Shown in pieces: positions 45,034-53,293 of a DNA stretch of 64,000 nt. Source of the stretch: Longibaculum muris (GTDB lineage Bacteria; Bacillota_I; Bacilli_A; Erysipelotrichales; Coprobacillaceae); the NCBI RefSeq assembly GCF_004343035.1, contig NZ_SMCQ01000004.1:1-64000 (forward strand). Direction: 5' to 3'. Both the position numbers and the translations under genes were made by a program. Below the pieces are notes generated by a model. The model was not told the origin of the DNA and ran no database searches. It was given only the letters and a program-made list of their open reading frames with translations. Position 1 is the first letter of the stretch, and each line of letters starts with the position of its first letter.

Positions 45034-45252
45034 TTACTGATAAATCTCGCTTAAATACGGAGAGAAAATAAGTCGATTTTTCTCCGAGATTTTGTGCAAT
45101 TCATCATCAGAAATAAGACCCTTTTCTGCCATCTTACGGACTATCTTTTCAGCAAGAATGAAGTCGAATTCCTGCTGCAGTTCTTCCTGTGTGAACATCT
45201 TTGTGTCCGGTTTTGGTGCTACGGCACCTTCTTCTAACTTTGTAATCTGCAT
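45034..45252 (-). CDS. SHOCT-like small protein preceding the recombinases
   Basis: 72 residues: a flexible N-terminus, then FTQEELQQEFDFILAEKIVRKM and LISDDELHKISEKN, which match the short C-terminal helical (SHOCT) pattern. It commonly precedes recombinase triplets of this type. I start it at the ATG at 45252, eight bases after AGGAGGT; the longer reading opening at 45309 overlaps the polymerase stop as TAATG and contains the leader peptide discussed under the regulatory element. Function unknown. Confidence 0.78.
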   Translation of the reverse strand: MQITKLEEGAVAPKPDTKMFTQEELQQEFDFILAEKIVRKMAEKGLISDDELHKISEKNRLIFSPYLSEIYQ

Positions 45253-45260
45253 AAAAAAGC

Positions 45261-45305
45261 ACCTCCTACCAGGTAGCCTTGGCAGGAGGTAAAAAAGGAC
45301 GTTTT
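45261..45305 (-). promoter_or_regulatory. Leader element copy 1, hairpin over the SHOCT gene's ribosome site
   Basis: The minus strand reads ACGTCCTTT, 13 variable bases, AAGGCTA: the same two blocks at the same distance as in the copies at 49.9 kb. A 10-bp hairpin (45261-45270 with 45281-45290, one G-U) places AGGAGGT, the Shine-Dalgarno of the next gene, in its 3' arm. It also encodes an in-frame leader, MENVLFYLLPRLPGRR, starting at 45309. This looks like a translation switch. It may be the published DUF2800 RNA motif; I could not compare. Confidence 0.55.
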
Positions 45306-45308
45306 CCA

Positions 45309-47261
45309 TTAATCTTTCTTATAAAACTGACATTCATAGCCATCGGCACGAAGAAGAAGTCCTTCTGCCCAAGGTGGTGTTCTTCCCATCTGCTCACATA
45401 CGGCATCAAGGGACATATCCTTTCTGCACTCAATGATGACCTCATCATGCACATGAGCAACGATTCTGCAGCACCTTAATGTCTGCATGGCATACATCAG
45501 AACATCTCTTGCGATAGCCTGCGTAATGTTCTCACAGAACTTTGGACCATAGCTTTCGAGCCTTTCCCACTTCTTAGTTCCGCCTACACCTTCATAGGTA
45601 ACGGACTCGCCACCGAACTGATTCACACCCATCTTAGGTTTTACATACGCAAGCCTTCTGCCGGACGGAAGAACGATAAAAAGGAATCCACTCTCATACT
45701 CAAAACGGATACCGTGGGTCTGAGTTGCGATTCTTTTCTTGACGGTTTCCTTTACACAGTTATCAATATCCCACCACAACATTGTGATTGCAGAATTAGA
45801 ATTTCGCCAGGCATACACAAGTGGCTGCAACTCTTCTTCGGTAAGACCCATTTCAATAGCACCCATAGCTTTCAATGCGCCGACCGAACCACCATAACCG
45901 AGTGCCAATTCAGCAATCTTACCTTTCTGTCTTAAGTGACCGTTGATGCCGTGCTTTTCAACAGGTACTCCAAACATCTGTGATGCACTGCTGCAATAAA
46001 TGTCTTTACCTTCTTCAAACACCTTGATTCTCCATCTTTCGCCAGCAAGCCACGCAAGAACCCTCGCTTCAATAGCAGAAAAGTCAGCAACGATGAACTT
46101 GTTATCACCCTGTGGCACAAAGGCAGTACGGATAAGCTGTGACAGGGTATCTGGGATATCATCGTATAAAAGTTCAAGTGCATCAAAGTTTCCAGTTCTT
46201 ACAAGACCTCTTGCCTCTGCAAGATCTGGCATATGGTTCTGGGGCAGGTTTTGGAGCTGCACCAGTCTTCCAGCAAACCTGCCTGTTCTGTTGGCACCGT
46301 AAAATTGAAACATTCCTCTTGCTCTGTTATCCTCGCACACGGCATTTTCCATAGCCGTATACTTCTTCACACTGCTCTTGGCAAGCTGCTGACGAAGAGA
46401 TAAGACATCAACAAGATGTTCAGGAGCATCTTTCATCATCTCTGCCACCACCTTCTTGCCAAGGCTGTCTGTTTCAAGTCCATTCTTTGAAAGCCAGTTC
46501 TTCATCTGCTGTACGGAGTTCGGATTCTCAAGACTGGTAAGTTCCTGCATCTGCTTTGTAAGTGCAGCTTTGCTTTTTTCATCAAAGGCTATTGCATTCT
46601 CCACAAAGGTCATATCCACACCGATTCCTCGGTCATTGATTTCCTGGTCTAAGTGATACTCATCCCAGATGGTTTCGCTGACAGGGAATCTTGAAAGTTT
46701 CTGCTGGATACCCATTTCCGTTTCAACATCTCGAAGGTTGTATGCCTTGAACTGTGTCCACTTCTCCAAATCGTGATATGGCATATTTCTTGTCCTGCCA
46801 CCATTGACCTTTGTAGGAGAACATGGAACACAGAAGTATTTGATGAGATTCTTACCTTCTGACAGCTTCTGCTTTTCAAGACCAAGAACGGCTCCCACAC
46901 CTTCCAGGGATAATGGAAGACCGAGAGTTGCAGCCCATACCATCGTGCAATGCCACGACACAGGATCAAGACAATATCCCTTAAGAGATACACCATTCTC
47001 ACGCAGATACCTGGATAAGCAGACTCTTTCAAACTGTGCATTGAAAGCCCATTTGATAACTTCATCGTCTGTAAGAGCATCAATAATATCGTCTGGTATC
47101 TTTTCTCCCATTGCCAGATCTACAACCTTGACCTCACCACCATCAACGGAATATCCGAAAAGCAGAATCTCGAAGTCATCACTCTCTGCATAACGGTAGA
47201 CCCCGGACTTCTGCAGACTCACACTTGAAAAGGTCTCAATATCTATACTGATTGATTTCAC
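45309..47261 (-). CDS. Phage family A DNA polymerase
   Basis: About 650 residues. N-terminal 3'-5' exonuclease fold starting SISIDIETFSS, then the PolA-type palm and fingers: DFSAIEARVLAWLAG (motif A), a fingers helix GKIAELALGYGGSVGAL and motif C IVAHVHDEVIIE. It copies the phage genome. The GTG at 47261 agrees with the start seen in homologues (MKS-I-S-I-D-I-E-T) and has AAGGAAGTGAG upstream. A short ORF just before it, MLCRLFYFGRK (47266-47301), has its own GGAGG and stops five bases before the GTG, so it may couple or attenuate translation. Confidence 0.92.
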   Translation of the reverse strand: MKSISIDIETFSSVSLQKSGVYRYAESDDFEILLFGYSVDGGEVKVVDLAMGEKIPDDIIDALTDDEVIKWAFNAQFERVCLSRYLRENGVSLKGYCLDPVSWHCTMVWAATLGLPLSLEGVGAVLGLEKQKLSEGKNLIKYFCVPCSPTKVNGGRTRNMPYHDLEKWTQFKAYNLRDVETEMGIQQKLSRFPVSETIWDEYHLDQEINDRGIGVDMTFVENAIAFDEKSKAALTKQMQELTSLENPNSVQQMKNWLSKNGLETDSLGKKVVAEMMKDAPEHLVDVLSLRQQLAKSSVKKYTAMENAVCEDNRARGMFQFYGANRTGRFAGRLVQLQNLPQNHMPDLAEARGLVRTGNFDALELLYDDIPDTLSQLIRTAFVPQGDNKFIVADFSAIEARVLAWLAGERWRIKVFEEGKDIYCSSASQMFGVPVEKHGINGHLRQKGKIAELALGYGGSVGALKAMGAIEMGLTEEELQPLVYAWRNSNSAITMLWWDIDNCVKETVKKRIATQTHGIRFEYESGFLFIVLPSGRRLAYVKPKMGVNQFGGESVTYEGVGGTKKWERLESYGPKFCENITQAIARDVLMYAMQTLRCCRIVAHVHDEVIIECRKDMSLDAVCEQMGRTPPWAEGLLLRADGYECQFYKKD

Positions 47262-47324
47262 ATTCTCACTTCCTTCCAAAGTAAAACAGACGGCAGAGCA
47301 TATTCCTCCACCGCCTGCATACTT

Positions 47325-47504
47325 TTATTCTTCAGTTGTTTCTTCAGCAGATTTTTTCTTTGCCTTATGCTTCTTGATGGAATCTTTGATAAGCCAGATA
47401 CCATTCATGATGGTACTTACGATTCCGTAGATTCCTGCTCCCATAAAGAAGTAGAAAATGATAATCACATCAATCTGCTTTGCTAATTCATATAATTCGT
47501 TCAT
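47325..47504 (-). CDS. Small membrane protein in the phage replication genes
   Basis: 59 residues starting MNELYELAKQ, one membrane helix (about 13-35) and a basic-acidic tail ending AKKKSAEETTEE. GAGGT lies seven bases before the ATG at 47504; a reading starting at 47552 adds 16 residues without a ribosome site. Such small membrane proteins are frequent between DUF2815 and polymerase genes, with unknown role. Confidence 0.6.
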   Translation of the reverse strand: MNELYELAKQIDVIIIFYFFMGAGIYGIVSTIMNGIWLIKDSIKKHKAKKKSAEETTEE

Positions 47505-47585
47505 ATCGTTTACCTCATATATTTGTAATAGTTGCAGACGGTGGTGTTTCACACCGCCTGCAGGAAGTTAAAAGGTCAGTTCAGA

Positions 47586-48134
47586 TTAAGATAAGAAATC
47601 GTCATCTTCCTCTGTGCTGAAGTCATCAGTTGCAGAGCTACGACCACCAAGGGATTCTCCATCTCTGATCTTCTGAATGTTTCCAAGGCCACAGGCAATA
47701 CCCTTATTGCCGTTGGAGTTGAATGCATAGAAGTTAAGAGATACTCTTGCATAGCAACCGCTGTAGACCTCATCACGGTCAAGGATAGGCTTTACGGCCT
47801 TATCAACAATCTGAGGTGCTGTCTTACTGTTGGCATTGATGAACCAATGTCCGGCATAAGCCTCGTCCTCACGCTCTGTGTCACCATCACGAAGAGGAAG
47901 CTTGATAGCTGCCTTGTTAGGTTTCTTGCCACCGAACTTTGCAATGCCTTCTTCAATAGCTGCATCAATTGCATCATTGATAGCCTTTACTGTTTCCTTG
48001 TCGTCCTTTGGAATAAGAACAGATACGCTGTATCTTTCAGGTCCACCATTGATAGATGTAGGTTCCCATCCGTGGAAATAAGAAAGTCTTGTGTTCTTGC
48101 CTGTGATAACTTTTGTTTTACTTACATTCGCCAT
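47586..48134 (-). CDS. DUF2815 phage protein (single-stranded DNA-binding-like)
   Basis: 182 residues with the DUF2815 pattern: TRLSYFHGWEPTSINGGPERYSVSVLIPKDD, then YSGCYARVSLNFYAFN and GIACGLGNIQKIRDGE. The acidic tail TEEDDDFLS is like that of SSB proteins, through which partners are recruited. DUF2815 neighbours DUF2800 and a PolA-type polymerase in many phages, and a role in binding single strands during replication or recombination is presumed, not shown. It follows the DUF2800 gene by five bases. Confidence 0.87.
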   Translation of the reverse strand: MANVSKTKVITGKNTRLSYFHGWEPTSINGGPERYSVSVLIPKDDKETVKAINDAIDAAIEEGIAKFGGKKPNKAAIKLPLRDGDTEREDEAYAGHWFINANSKTAPQIVDKAVKPILDRDEVYSGCYARVSLNFYAFNSNGNKGIACGLGNIQKIRDGESLGGRSSATDDFSTEEDDDFLS

Positions 48135-48139
48135 AATCG

Positions 48140-49270
48140 TTAATCCTCCATTTTAAATTCGTTTTTAGCGTCTGATATATTCATTGCCTCTCTCTTATCC
48201 GAGTTCGGTACAAGAGTCGGCTTTCCGGGTGGTTTGTAGATAAGGTCACCCAGTACCTTTTCAAATGTTGCTTTACCCATCAGTTTCTGCATCTCTGTAA
48301 GAGTAATAAGACTCTGACGGTAAATATCCTTATAGCCTGCTTCCTTGGCTGCTTTGGCAACTGCATCTTCGTCCGTGTACTTACGGACAGAGCGTCCTTC
48401 AACAACCTTGAATCCGTTCCACTGCTTGCCGTGGCTCACAGCTGATTCGGTAGCATAAGCCATAATCTCATTTGCCCACTTTGTAAGATCAGGAATGACC
48501 GATAAGATTTCTTCGATTTCCCCATCTGTAAGAAGTGGAGGAAGTTTGAATTCTTCCTGTGCAAGCTTCAGCTTTTCTTCTGCTCTTGCTCTGCATCTGA
48601 CTGCTGCCCTGCAGAATGTACACCACTCGCCGGGACAGTATTCGCCTTCGCCATTCATGGCCATTTCAGCCTTTGGCTTTAATACTTCTTCTGCCCAGGT
48701 CTTCAATTCATCAACCGAAATTGTCCAGGTACTCACATTCTCCCTGCGTGGCTGGAAGATGGACATTGACACTTCCTTGATGTCATATAAGCTGTCATAG
48801 ATTGCAAGGGCACCGAGTGCATAGCATTTCATCTGTGGATTATCTGTTGCGTCTACCAGAACTCCCATGCCGTACTTGAAATCAATGATGTGAAGCTTAT
48901 CGTCCGAAACAATCACACAGTCTGCTGTACCATAACCATCCGGGACATATTCAGAGAAGTCTACGTGTTGCTCTATCAGCACCAATGGGTCCTTGCAGTT
49001 CTGCTTTGCAAGGTCAAGCTGTTCTAAGACAAAGTCCACATATGCATCTGTGTGTTCCTGCATCTCATCACTGTCATAGGATGAAACAGGTCTTTTACTT
49101 CTTCTGCGGAGAGCCTTCTTAAGCTTGTGTTCGCACCATGCGTGAGCAGCTGTTCCTTCTTCTGCTGCTTGGCTTGTTTTGTTCTCGAACTCTGACTCAA
49201 GGCTTGCACTAGGTGTACAGTTGAGCCATCTGTGAGAACTCGAAGGTGAAAGGAATGCGTGTTTACTCAT
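48140..49270 (-). CDS. DUF2800 phage protein (RecB/Cas4-like nuclease)
   Basis: About 376 residues, PD-(D/E)XK fold of RecB type: HAWCEHKL early, YGTADCVIVSD and LHIIDFKYGMG (Asp and Lys of the D...DxK site, near 120-135), then QMKCYALGAL. Cysteines in EWCTFCRAAVRCRA form a Cas4-like cluster that may hold iron-sulfur. It probably processes ends for recombination with DUF2815. The start at 49270 overlaps the preceding stop (GAGATGAGTAA) and fits the family opening MSKHAFLSPSSSHRWL. The longer frame to 49345 is rejected. Confidence 0.88.
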   Translation of the reverse strand: MSKHAFLSPSSSHRWLNCTPSASLESEFENKTSQAAEEGTAAHAWCEHKLKKALRRRSKRPVSSYDSDEMQEHTDAYVDFVLEQLDLAKQNCKDPLVLIEQHVDFSEYVPDGYGTADCVIVSDDKLHIIDFKYGMGVLVDATDNPQMKCYALGALAIYDSLYDIKEVSMSIFQPRRENVSTWTISVDELKTWAEEVLKPKAEMAMNGEGEYCPGEWCTFCRAAVRCRARAEEKLKLAQEEFKLPPLLTDGEIEEILSVIPDLTKWANEIMAYATESAVSHGKQWNGFKVVEGRSVRKYTDEDAVAKAAKEAGYKDIYRQSLITLTEMQKLMGKATFEKVLGDLIYKPPGKPTLVPNSDKREAMNISDAKNEFKMED

Positions 49271-49631
49271 CTCCAAGCACCTCCGCCTCTTTGATAATTG
49301 CTGCATACTGACTAGGGTCGATGTCTGATAACTTGCTACCACCATACTTAGTGATAAGACCCTTTACTTCTGCAGTAAGTCCGTTTTGGCTCTTTTCGGC
49401 TAGAACTCCTCTGACATCTTCCAATGTGTAAGTCTTGGCTTTTTCCTTCTTCGGCTTTGATTCCTTTTCAGGAATCTGTGCTACAGGTTCTTCTTTTACT
49501 TCAATTGCCTGAACATCGATTGCTTTAATCTCTGTCAATGCATCTGCAAATACCTGCAAGCTGTCAGCCAAAGCACGAACATTTGAAATAACATCAATAA
49601 GTGCATCAAGTACTACGGTTACTTTGCTCAT
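49263..49631 (-). CDS. Phage protein upstream of DUF2800, 122 residues
   Basis: A helical N-terminus (residues 1-40), a Glu/Lys/Pro-rich linker (45-65) and a small C-terminal domain (TYTLEDVRGVLAEKSQNG; KGLITKYGGSKLSDID) similar to a SAP/LEM-like helix pair. Homologues in this position are sometimes labelled as an rRNA-biogenesis protein, which I consider unreliable. A phage replication accessory role is likely from its position. Both ends overlap neighbours, indicating a tight operon. Confidence 0.72.
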   Translation of the reverse strand: MSKVTVVLDALIDVISNVRALADSLQVFADALTEIKAIDVQAIEVKEEPVAQIPEKESKPKKEKAKTYTLEDVRGVLAEKSQNGLTAEVKGLITKYGGSKLSDIDPSQYAAIIKEAEVLGDE

Positions 49632-49822
49632 GGTCTACCTCCTTCCGTAATCTTTGTTATGGCAAGTTCCTGGATACAGTCACCCAGCACAAGAATTGTG
49701 ATCTTCTGCTTTTTGCCAAACAGCATCCGCAGAAATCGTTCTCTTAAGGTGATGCTTTTGCAGGAAACCATACCGTTTCTCTGTGGCTTGTCAGAAACAC
49801 TGATGTGCAGATTGTGTTTCAT
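49628..49822 (-). CDS. Small phage protein, first gene of the early operon
   Basis: 64 residues starting MKHNLHISVSDKPQRNGMVSC, basic in the middle (RERFLRMLFGKKQK). No family recognised. GGAGG lies before the ATG at 49822 within the longer reading from 49837. It directly follows two copies of the regulatory leader and is the first reading frame of the DUF2800-DUF2815-polymerase operon. Confidence 0.68.
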   Translation of the reverse strand: MKHNLHISVSDKPQRNGMVSCKSITLRERFLRMLFGKKQKITILVLGDCIQELAITKITEGGRP

Positions 49823-49856
49823 CGTTAACACCTCCATTTTCGAGAGTTTTTTGTTA

Positions 49857-49900
49857 CCCTCTATCTATTAGCCTTGGGAAGATAGGGAAAAGGACGTTTT
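49857..49900 (-). promoter_or_regulatory. Leader element copy 2, upstream of the phage early operon
   Basis: ACGTCCTTT - 13 nt - AAGGCTA on the minus strand. An 8-bp hairpin (49859-49866 with 49880-49887, one G-U) has AAGGCTA in its loop. A possible TTG-started leader reads KNVLFPIFPRLIDRG and stops within the element. It lies about 35 bases before the first early gene. Confidence 0.5.
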
Positions 49901-49940
49901 TCAAAAAATCTTTTTTTCTTTCGTTCTTTCAATTGCTCTT

Positions 49941-49979
49941 CCTATCTAGTAGCCTTGAACGAACTGTCAAAAGGACGTA
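49941..49979 (-). promoter_or_regulatory. Leader element copy 3, tandem with copy 2
   Basis: Same two blocks with the same 13-nt spacing. The open frame gives YVLLTVRSRLLDRKSN and then a stop, but no start codon is visible. The hairpin differs: TTCGTTC within the element pairs with GAACGAA 30 bases downstream (49920-49926 with 49957-49963). It starts right after the endolysin terminator. Confidence 0.45.
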
Positions 49980-49991
49980 AAAATAAAAAAA

Positions 49992-50027
49992 GACCTGCCC
50001 ACATTCAAAAAAGAATGCAAGCAGGTC
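49992..50027 (-). terminator. Late operon terminator after the endolysin
   Basis: Two stacked stems (7 bp GACCTGC/GCAGGTC outside, 5 bp CATTC/GAATG inside) followed by TTTTTTTATTTTT on the minus strand. A strong rho-independent terminator ending the structural and lysis genes. Confidence 0.92.
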
Positions 50028-50050
50028 AAAGCCTTGTTAGTTATTCCGTT

Positions 50051-50923
50051 TTAAGATAAGATTTCATTTACTCTTTTCTGTACGGCATAGTAATCATAGC
50101 CAGCATTTGTAAGTCTGTTCTTACGTTCTGTTCCGTTGCCCCATTTACCATTGATGACTTCTCTTGCAAGTTCATCAACAGTCTTTTTAGCATTCTGTAC
50201 CGGATAGATTGTTTTTCCGTTTTCGTCAAAGACATAATATCCCTTATTAGAATCAGCACATTTCTTGGCATTGGCAAGTACAGTAAATGCACCTTTCTGT
50301 GACTTGGCATCGTTCCAGCTCTTTCTCACACGATAGTAAACCTTCTTTGAAGGTGTCTGTGGAGCAGGTGTATTGTCTGATGCACCAAGTCCTGCTGTAA
50401 CCTTTGCAGCCAAATCTCCAAGTCTTGAATAAAGCCAGTCACCCGGACATGACTTATTGGCAAACCATCTGTGTACAGTGATTACCATCTCATCTGACTT
50501 TGGTGTGTAGTTAAGGGTCTTGTCCTTATCACCAAGCCAGATAAGTTTCTTCTTTCCATTACGCTTGCAGATGTCGATACAAAGCTTAATCAAAGTATCG
50601 TAGACCTTGCTGTTCATAGCATATGGAGAATATGTATCACTCGCACATTCGATAGTGACTGCTCTCTGGTCATTGGCATTACTTGAAGAACACCAGGAAC
50701 GGTTCTTTTCTTCACAGTACATACCAACACGGCCATCAACTCCGATACCATACTGGCAGCTTGCCTGTCTTGATGTAGGGTAGAAAACATTACCTAATGT
50801 TTCTACACTGCACTGACCTACAACACAGTGAGGTGTGATACGGTCAATAGAATGTGTTCGCTGTCCTGAATGGTTAGGACTTAATTTGGTATATGAAACC
50901 ATTGAACTATTTGTGTAACCCAT
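50051..50923 (-). CDS. Phage endolysin: N-acetylmuramoyl-L-alanine amidase
   Basis: 290 residues. Amidase_2/PGRP catalytic domain (about 25-165) with zinc ligands in ITPHCVVG, VHRWFANKSCPG and the catalytic region TIECASDT; a Pro/Thr linker (185-195); a SPOR-like segment (YYRVRKSWNDAKSQ) and a C-terminal CW_7 repeat (DELAREVINGKWGNGTERKNRL) that binds the wall. It cleaves between MurNAc and the stem peptide for host lysis. It is coupled to the holin gene by a 3-base gap. Confidence 0.94.
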   Translation of the reverse strand: MGYTNSSMVSYTKLSPNHSGQRTHSIDRITPHCVVGQCSVETLGNVFYPTSRQASCQYGIGVDGRVGMYCEEKNRSWCSSSNANDQRAVTIECASDTYSPYAMNSKVYDTLIKLCIDICKRNGKKKLIWLGDKDKTLNYTPKSDEMVITVHRWFANKSCPGDWLYSRLGDLAAKVTAGLGASDNTPAPQTPSKKVYYRVRKSWNDAKSQKGAFTVLANAKKCADSNKGYYVFDENGKTIYPVQNAKKTVDELAREVINGKWGNGTERKNRLTNAGYDYYAVQKRVNEILS

Positions 50924-50926
50924 AGA

Positions 50927-51343
50927 TTATTCCTCCTTATCATCTTCTGCACGATCATGCAGCTGTTGTAATACGATTTTTAATTTAGCCGGGATTGGCA
51001 ATCCAAGATGTCCTGCATTCTCAAGAAGGGATACACCTTCGTTTGAGATATAAAAAAAGATGATCGCTGTACGAAGAACACTTCCCGTACCAATCACCTG
51101 AACATCCAGAATGTTTCCTATGCCTACAAGGATAAAAATTAAAACCTTACGGCAGATACCTTTGAATCCAACCTCGCTGGATAATGTCTTATCTGCAATG
51201 GCACACATGACTCCTGTGATGTAATCCATCACTACGAAGAGAACCAATGCGATAAGAAGTCCATCACAGCCACCAAGGAAGTATCCAAGCCAGCCACCAA
51301 TCATAGTGAATACAAACTGTATTCCGTTCCAGAATTCCTTCAT
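50927..51343 (-). CDS. Phage holin
   Basis: About 138 residues, of the toxin-secretion/lysis holin family (Holin_4-like): two or three membrane helices, the segment VVMDYITGVMCAI and the tail LPIPAKLKIVLQQLHDRAEDD. Inserted in the membrane, it lets the endolysin out. The start at 51343 (MKEFWNGIQF) has GGAGG eight bases upstream; the frame opens 30 codons earlier without support. Confidence 0.9.
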   Translation of the reverse strand: MKEFWNGIQFVFTMIGGWLGYFLGGCDGLLIALVLFVVMDYITGVMCAIADKTLSSEVGFKGICRKVLIFILVGIGNILDVQVIGTGSVLRTAIIFFYISNEGVSLLENAGHLGLPIPAKLKIVLQQLHDRAEDDKEE

Positions 51344-51414
51344 GTTAAAAACCTCCGTTTCCTTATAAATTGGTATAAAAAAAAGCACCTCTTTCGAGAT
51401 ACTGAATAACAAAG

Positions 51415-53280
51415 CTATGCTGTTCGTTTCCACATATAAACAACTAAATAAGGTGGCATATTGTTATGAGCCGTATTTCCACCTTTTGATGAAGTAAGAT
51501 AACTCCATTCATTTCCTTCAGCAGTATTCGTCTGATTAATCCACCACATTTCCATAGTAGATGATGCACCCATCTCTTTGATAGCTGCACTCGCAGTCAT
51601 ACCTTTTCCAAATACACCAATAAAGTCACTTTTCATTTCACCGTTATTTGTCATGTTATTAAAAAACGGTGTATCGTGAGCATGGCTCGGCATCTCCGCT
51701 ACAGTCAATTTATGTGTCGCAGCTCCTCCTGTTGCACCGTTTGAGTAAGTAGTTCCTGCACCTAAAAGGAATCTATCCTTTAACTGTGTCCATGTGCCAC
51801 CAAATAAAGTAGCCGGACTAGTAGAATTAACACTCATATAAATACTTCCGACAGGATAAATACTATCAACCACATAAGCCTTTAGTAGCTTTCCGTAAAC
51901 CTTCAAATCCCACTTATCTGATAATTCCAAAGTATTGTCATATTCAGAAACCTTTCCAATGGCAATACCTTTTCCACCAGCTTTAAAGTCCATAAGAACT
52001 GATGCTGTAGACACAGTGTCTAATACTGTAATCGTTGCAAAAGCATCGGTGATTGTATATTTAATATCATACGATGACTCTGTAGATATTGAACCACCAA
52101 AAGTAAAGGCCGTACCCGAAGTAAATGTCTTACTTGCATTCGTCCAGGATGTTGCAGACGATTTCTTGTAGTAGGTTGCTGTTGTTACTGTATTCTTGCT
52201 ACTGCATGATGAATATCTGAACGAAAGTAGACCTTTAATATATGTTCCTGCATCCTGAACAGTACCGGAACTGTTGCATCTCTGCGAACTGTGACTTGAT
52301 ACTACTGGCAAACTGTAAGCAACAACTGAAATAGAAACTGTCTTTTCATCTGATGTTCGACCTCTTGAATCAGTAACCTTTGCTGTAAAAGTAATCGTTC
52401 CAGAAGTAGTTAAAAATCCCGTTGTAAAGGATGATGCCGTAGATGAAAAACCACCACCGGAAATACTGTAGGAACTGATAGTCGAACCCTGTGCTCCTGC
52501 TGCACCATTTATCTTAAGTGTAGCCTTTGATTTTCCCTGAATATAAATACCCCAATCAGATGGTACATCACCATCAACTCTTGTTGCTGTAACACTCGTT
52601 AAAGTAGGTTTGACTGAATCAGGAACTTTTAGAGTAGCCGTAATACTCTTTGAGCCAATCTTCGTACTTCCGTTATAGGTATCACAGGTAATTATCACTG
52701 TACCAGAAGTCGAACTCGGTATCTGCTGTGCAAGGGTTAATGAAGGCGTCCATGATACAGATGTAGAGGTAGTCTTACTTGTAATCGTTCCTGTAGCAGA
52801 ACCAAAGGCATATGAAAGTGTATGAGTAAAAGAACTGGATGCCCTTGAAATAGTAATAGTTGACGCACTTCCCATAGTGCCTGTGCTCATACTGATTGAT
52901 GATGCTCTTGGAATTGTTGTAAGTGTATGCGTTCCACTAGCTGTTACGCTGACAGCATAAGTATAAACACCTGCTTCACAGCTTAGACCAAATGATTTAG
53001 TACCATCTGCATTATGCGTAATCTTTATCGTCCCTGATGCAACTACCGTACCGTTATATAGAGAGATACGAGAATCTGTTGAGGTGGAATAAACTGTTGT
53101 ACCATTTATAACCGCCTTAAATCCTCCGGCCTTTACCCATCCTGATGCAGAGCCTGAACCTTTTAGTGTCCATGATAACGTTGAAGTATTATCAGCAATA
53201 CTTTGGCTTGAAATCGACCACGATAGAGTAACCGAACGGCCTTGATTTTCATTTGTGGTAATACTTCCGCTTGATGCCAT
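51415..53280 (-). CDS. Phage tail fibre/receptor-binding protein (DUF859-like)
   Basis: 621 residues, rich in Ser/Thr/Gly. The N-terminal 420 residues resemble the DUF859 siphovirus family, with repeats such as TLTSVTATRVDGD and SYSISGGGFSST. The C-terminal 170 residues form a phage baseplate/fibre head: YPVGSIYMSVN, the WTQLKDRFLLGAG segment and a final HNNMPPYLVVYMWKRTA. This last part is likely the receptor-binding tip. The gene is between the coiled-coil protein and the holin. Host receptor unknown. Confidence 0.83.
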   Translation of the reverse strand: MASSGSITTNENQGRSVTLSWSISSQSIADNTSTLSWTLKGSGSASGWVKAGGFKAVINGTTVYSTSTDSRISLYNGTVVASGTIKITHNADGTKSFGLSCEAGVYTYAVSVTASGTHTLTTIPRASSISMSTGTMGSASTITISRASSSFTHTLSYAFGSATGTITSKTTSTSVSWTPSLTLAQQIPSSTSGTVIITCDTYNGSTKIGSKSITATLKVPDSVKPTLTSVTATRVDGDVPSDWGIYIQGKSKATLKINGAAGAQGSTISSYSISGGGFSSTASSFTTGFLTTSGTITFTAKVTDSRGRTSDEKTVSISVVAYSLPVVSSHSSQRCNSSGTVQDAGTYIKGLLSFRYSSCSSKNTVTTATYYKKSSATSWTNASKTFTSGTAFTFGGSISTESSYDIKYTITDAFATITVLDTVSTASVLMDFKAGGKGIAIGKVSEYDNTLELSDKWDLKVYGKLLKAYVVDSIYPVGSIYMSVNSTSPATLFGGTWTQLKDRFLLGAGTTYSNGATGGAATHKLTVAEMPSHAHDTPFFNNMTNNGEMKSDFIGVFGKGMTASAAIKEMGASSTMEMWWINQTNTAEGNEWSYLTSSKGGNTAHNNMPPYLVVYMWKRTA

Positions 53281-53293
53281 AGGCTATTCCTCC

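Noticed and set aside
41311-45479. Plus-strand ORFs opposite the recombinases and the polymerase (e.g. 43394-43957)
   Set aside because: Mirror frames of real genes with Ser/Phe-rich composition and no start signals.
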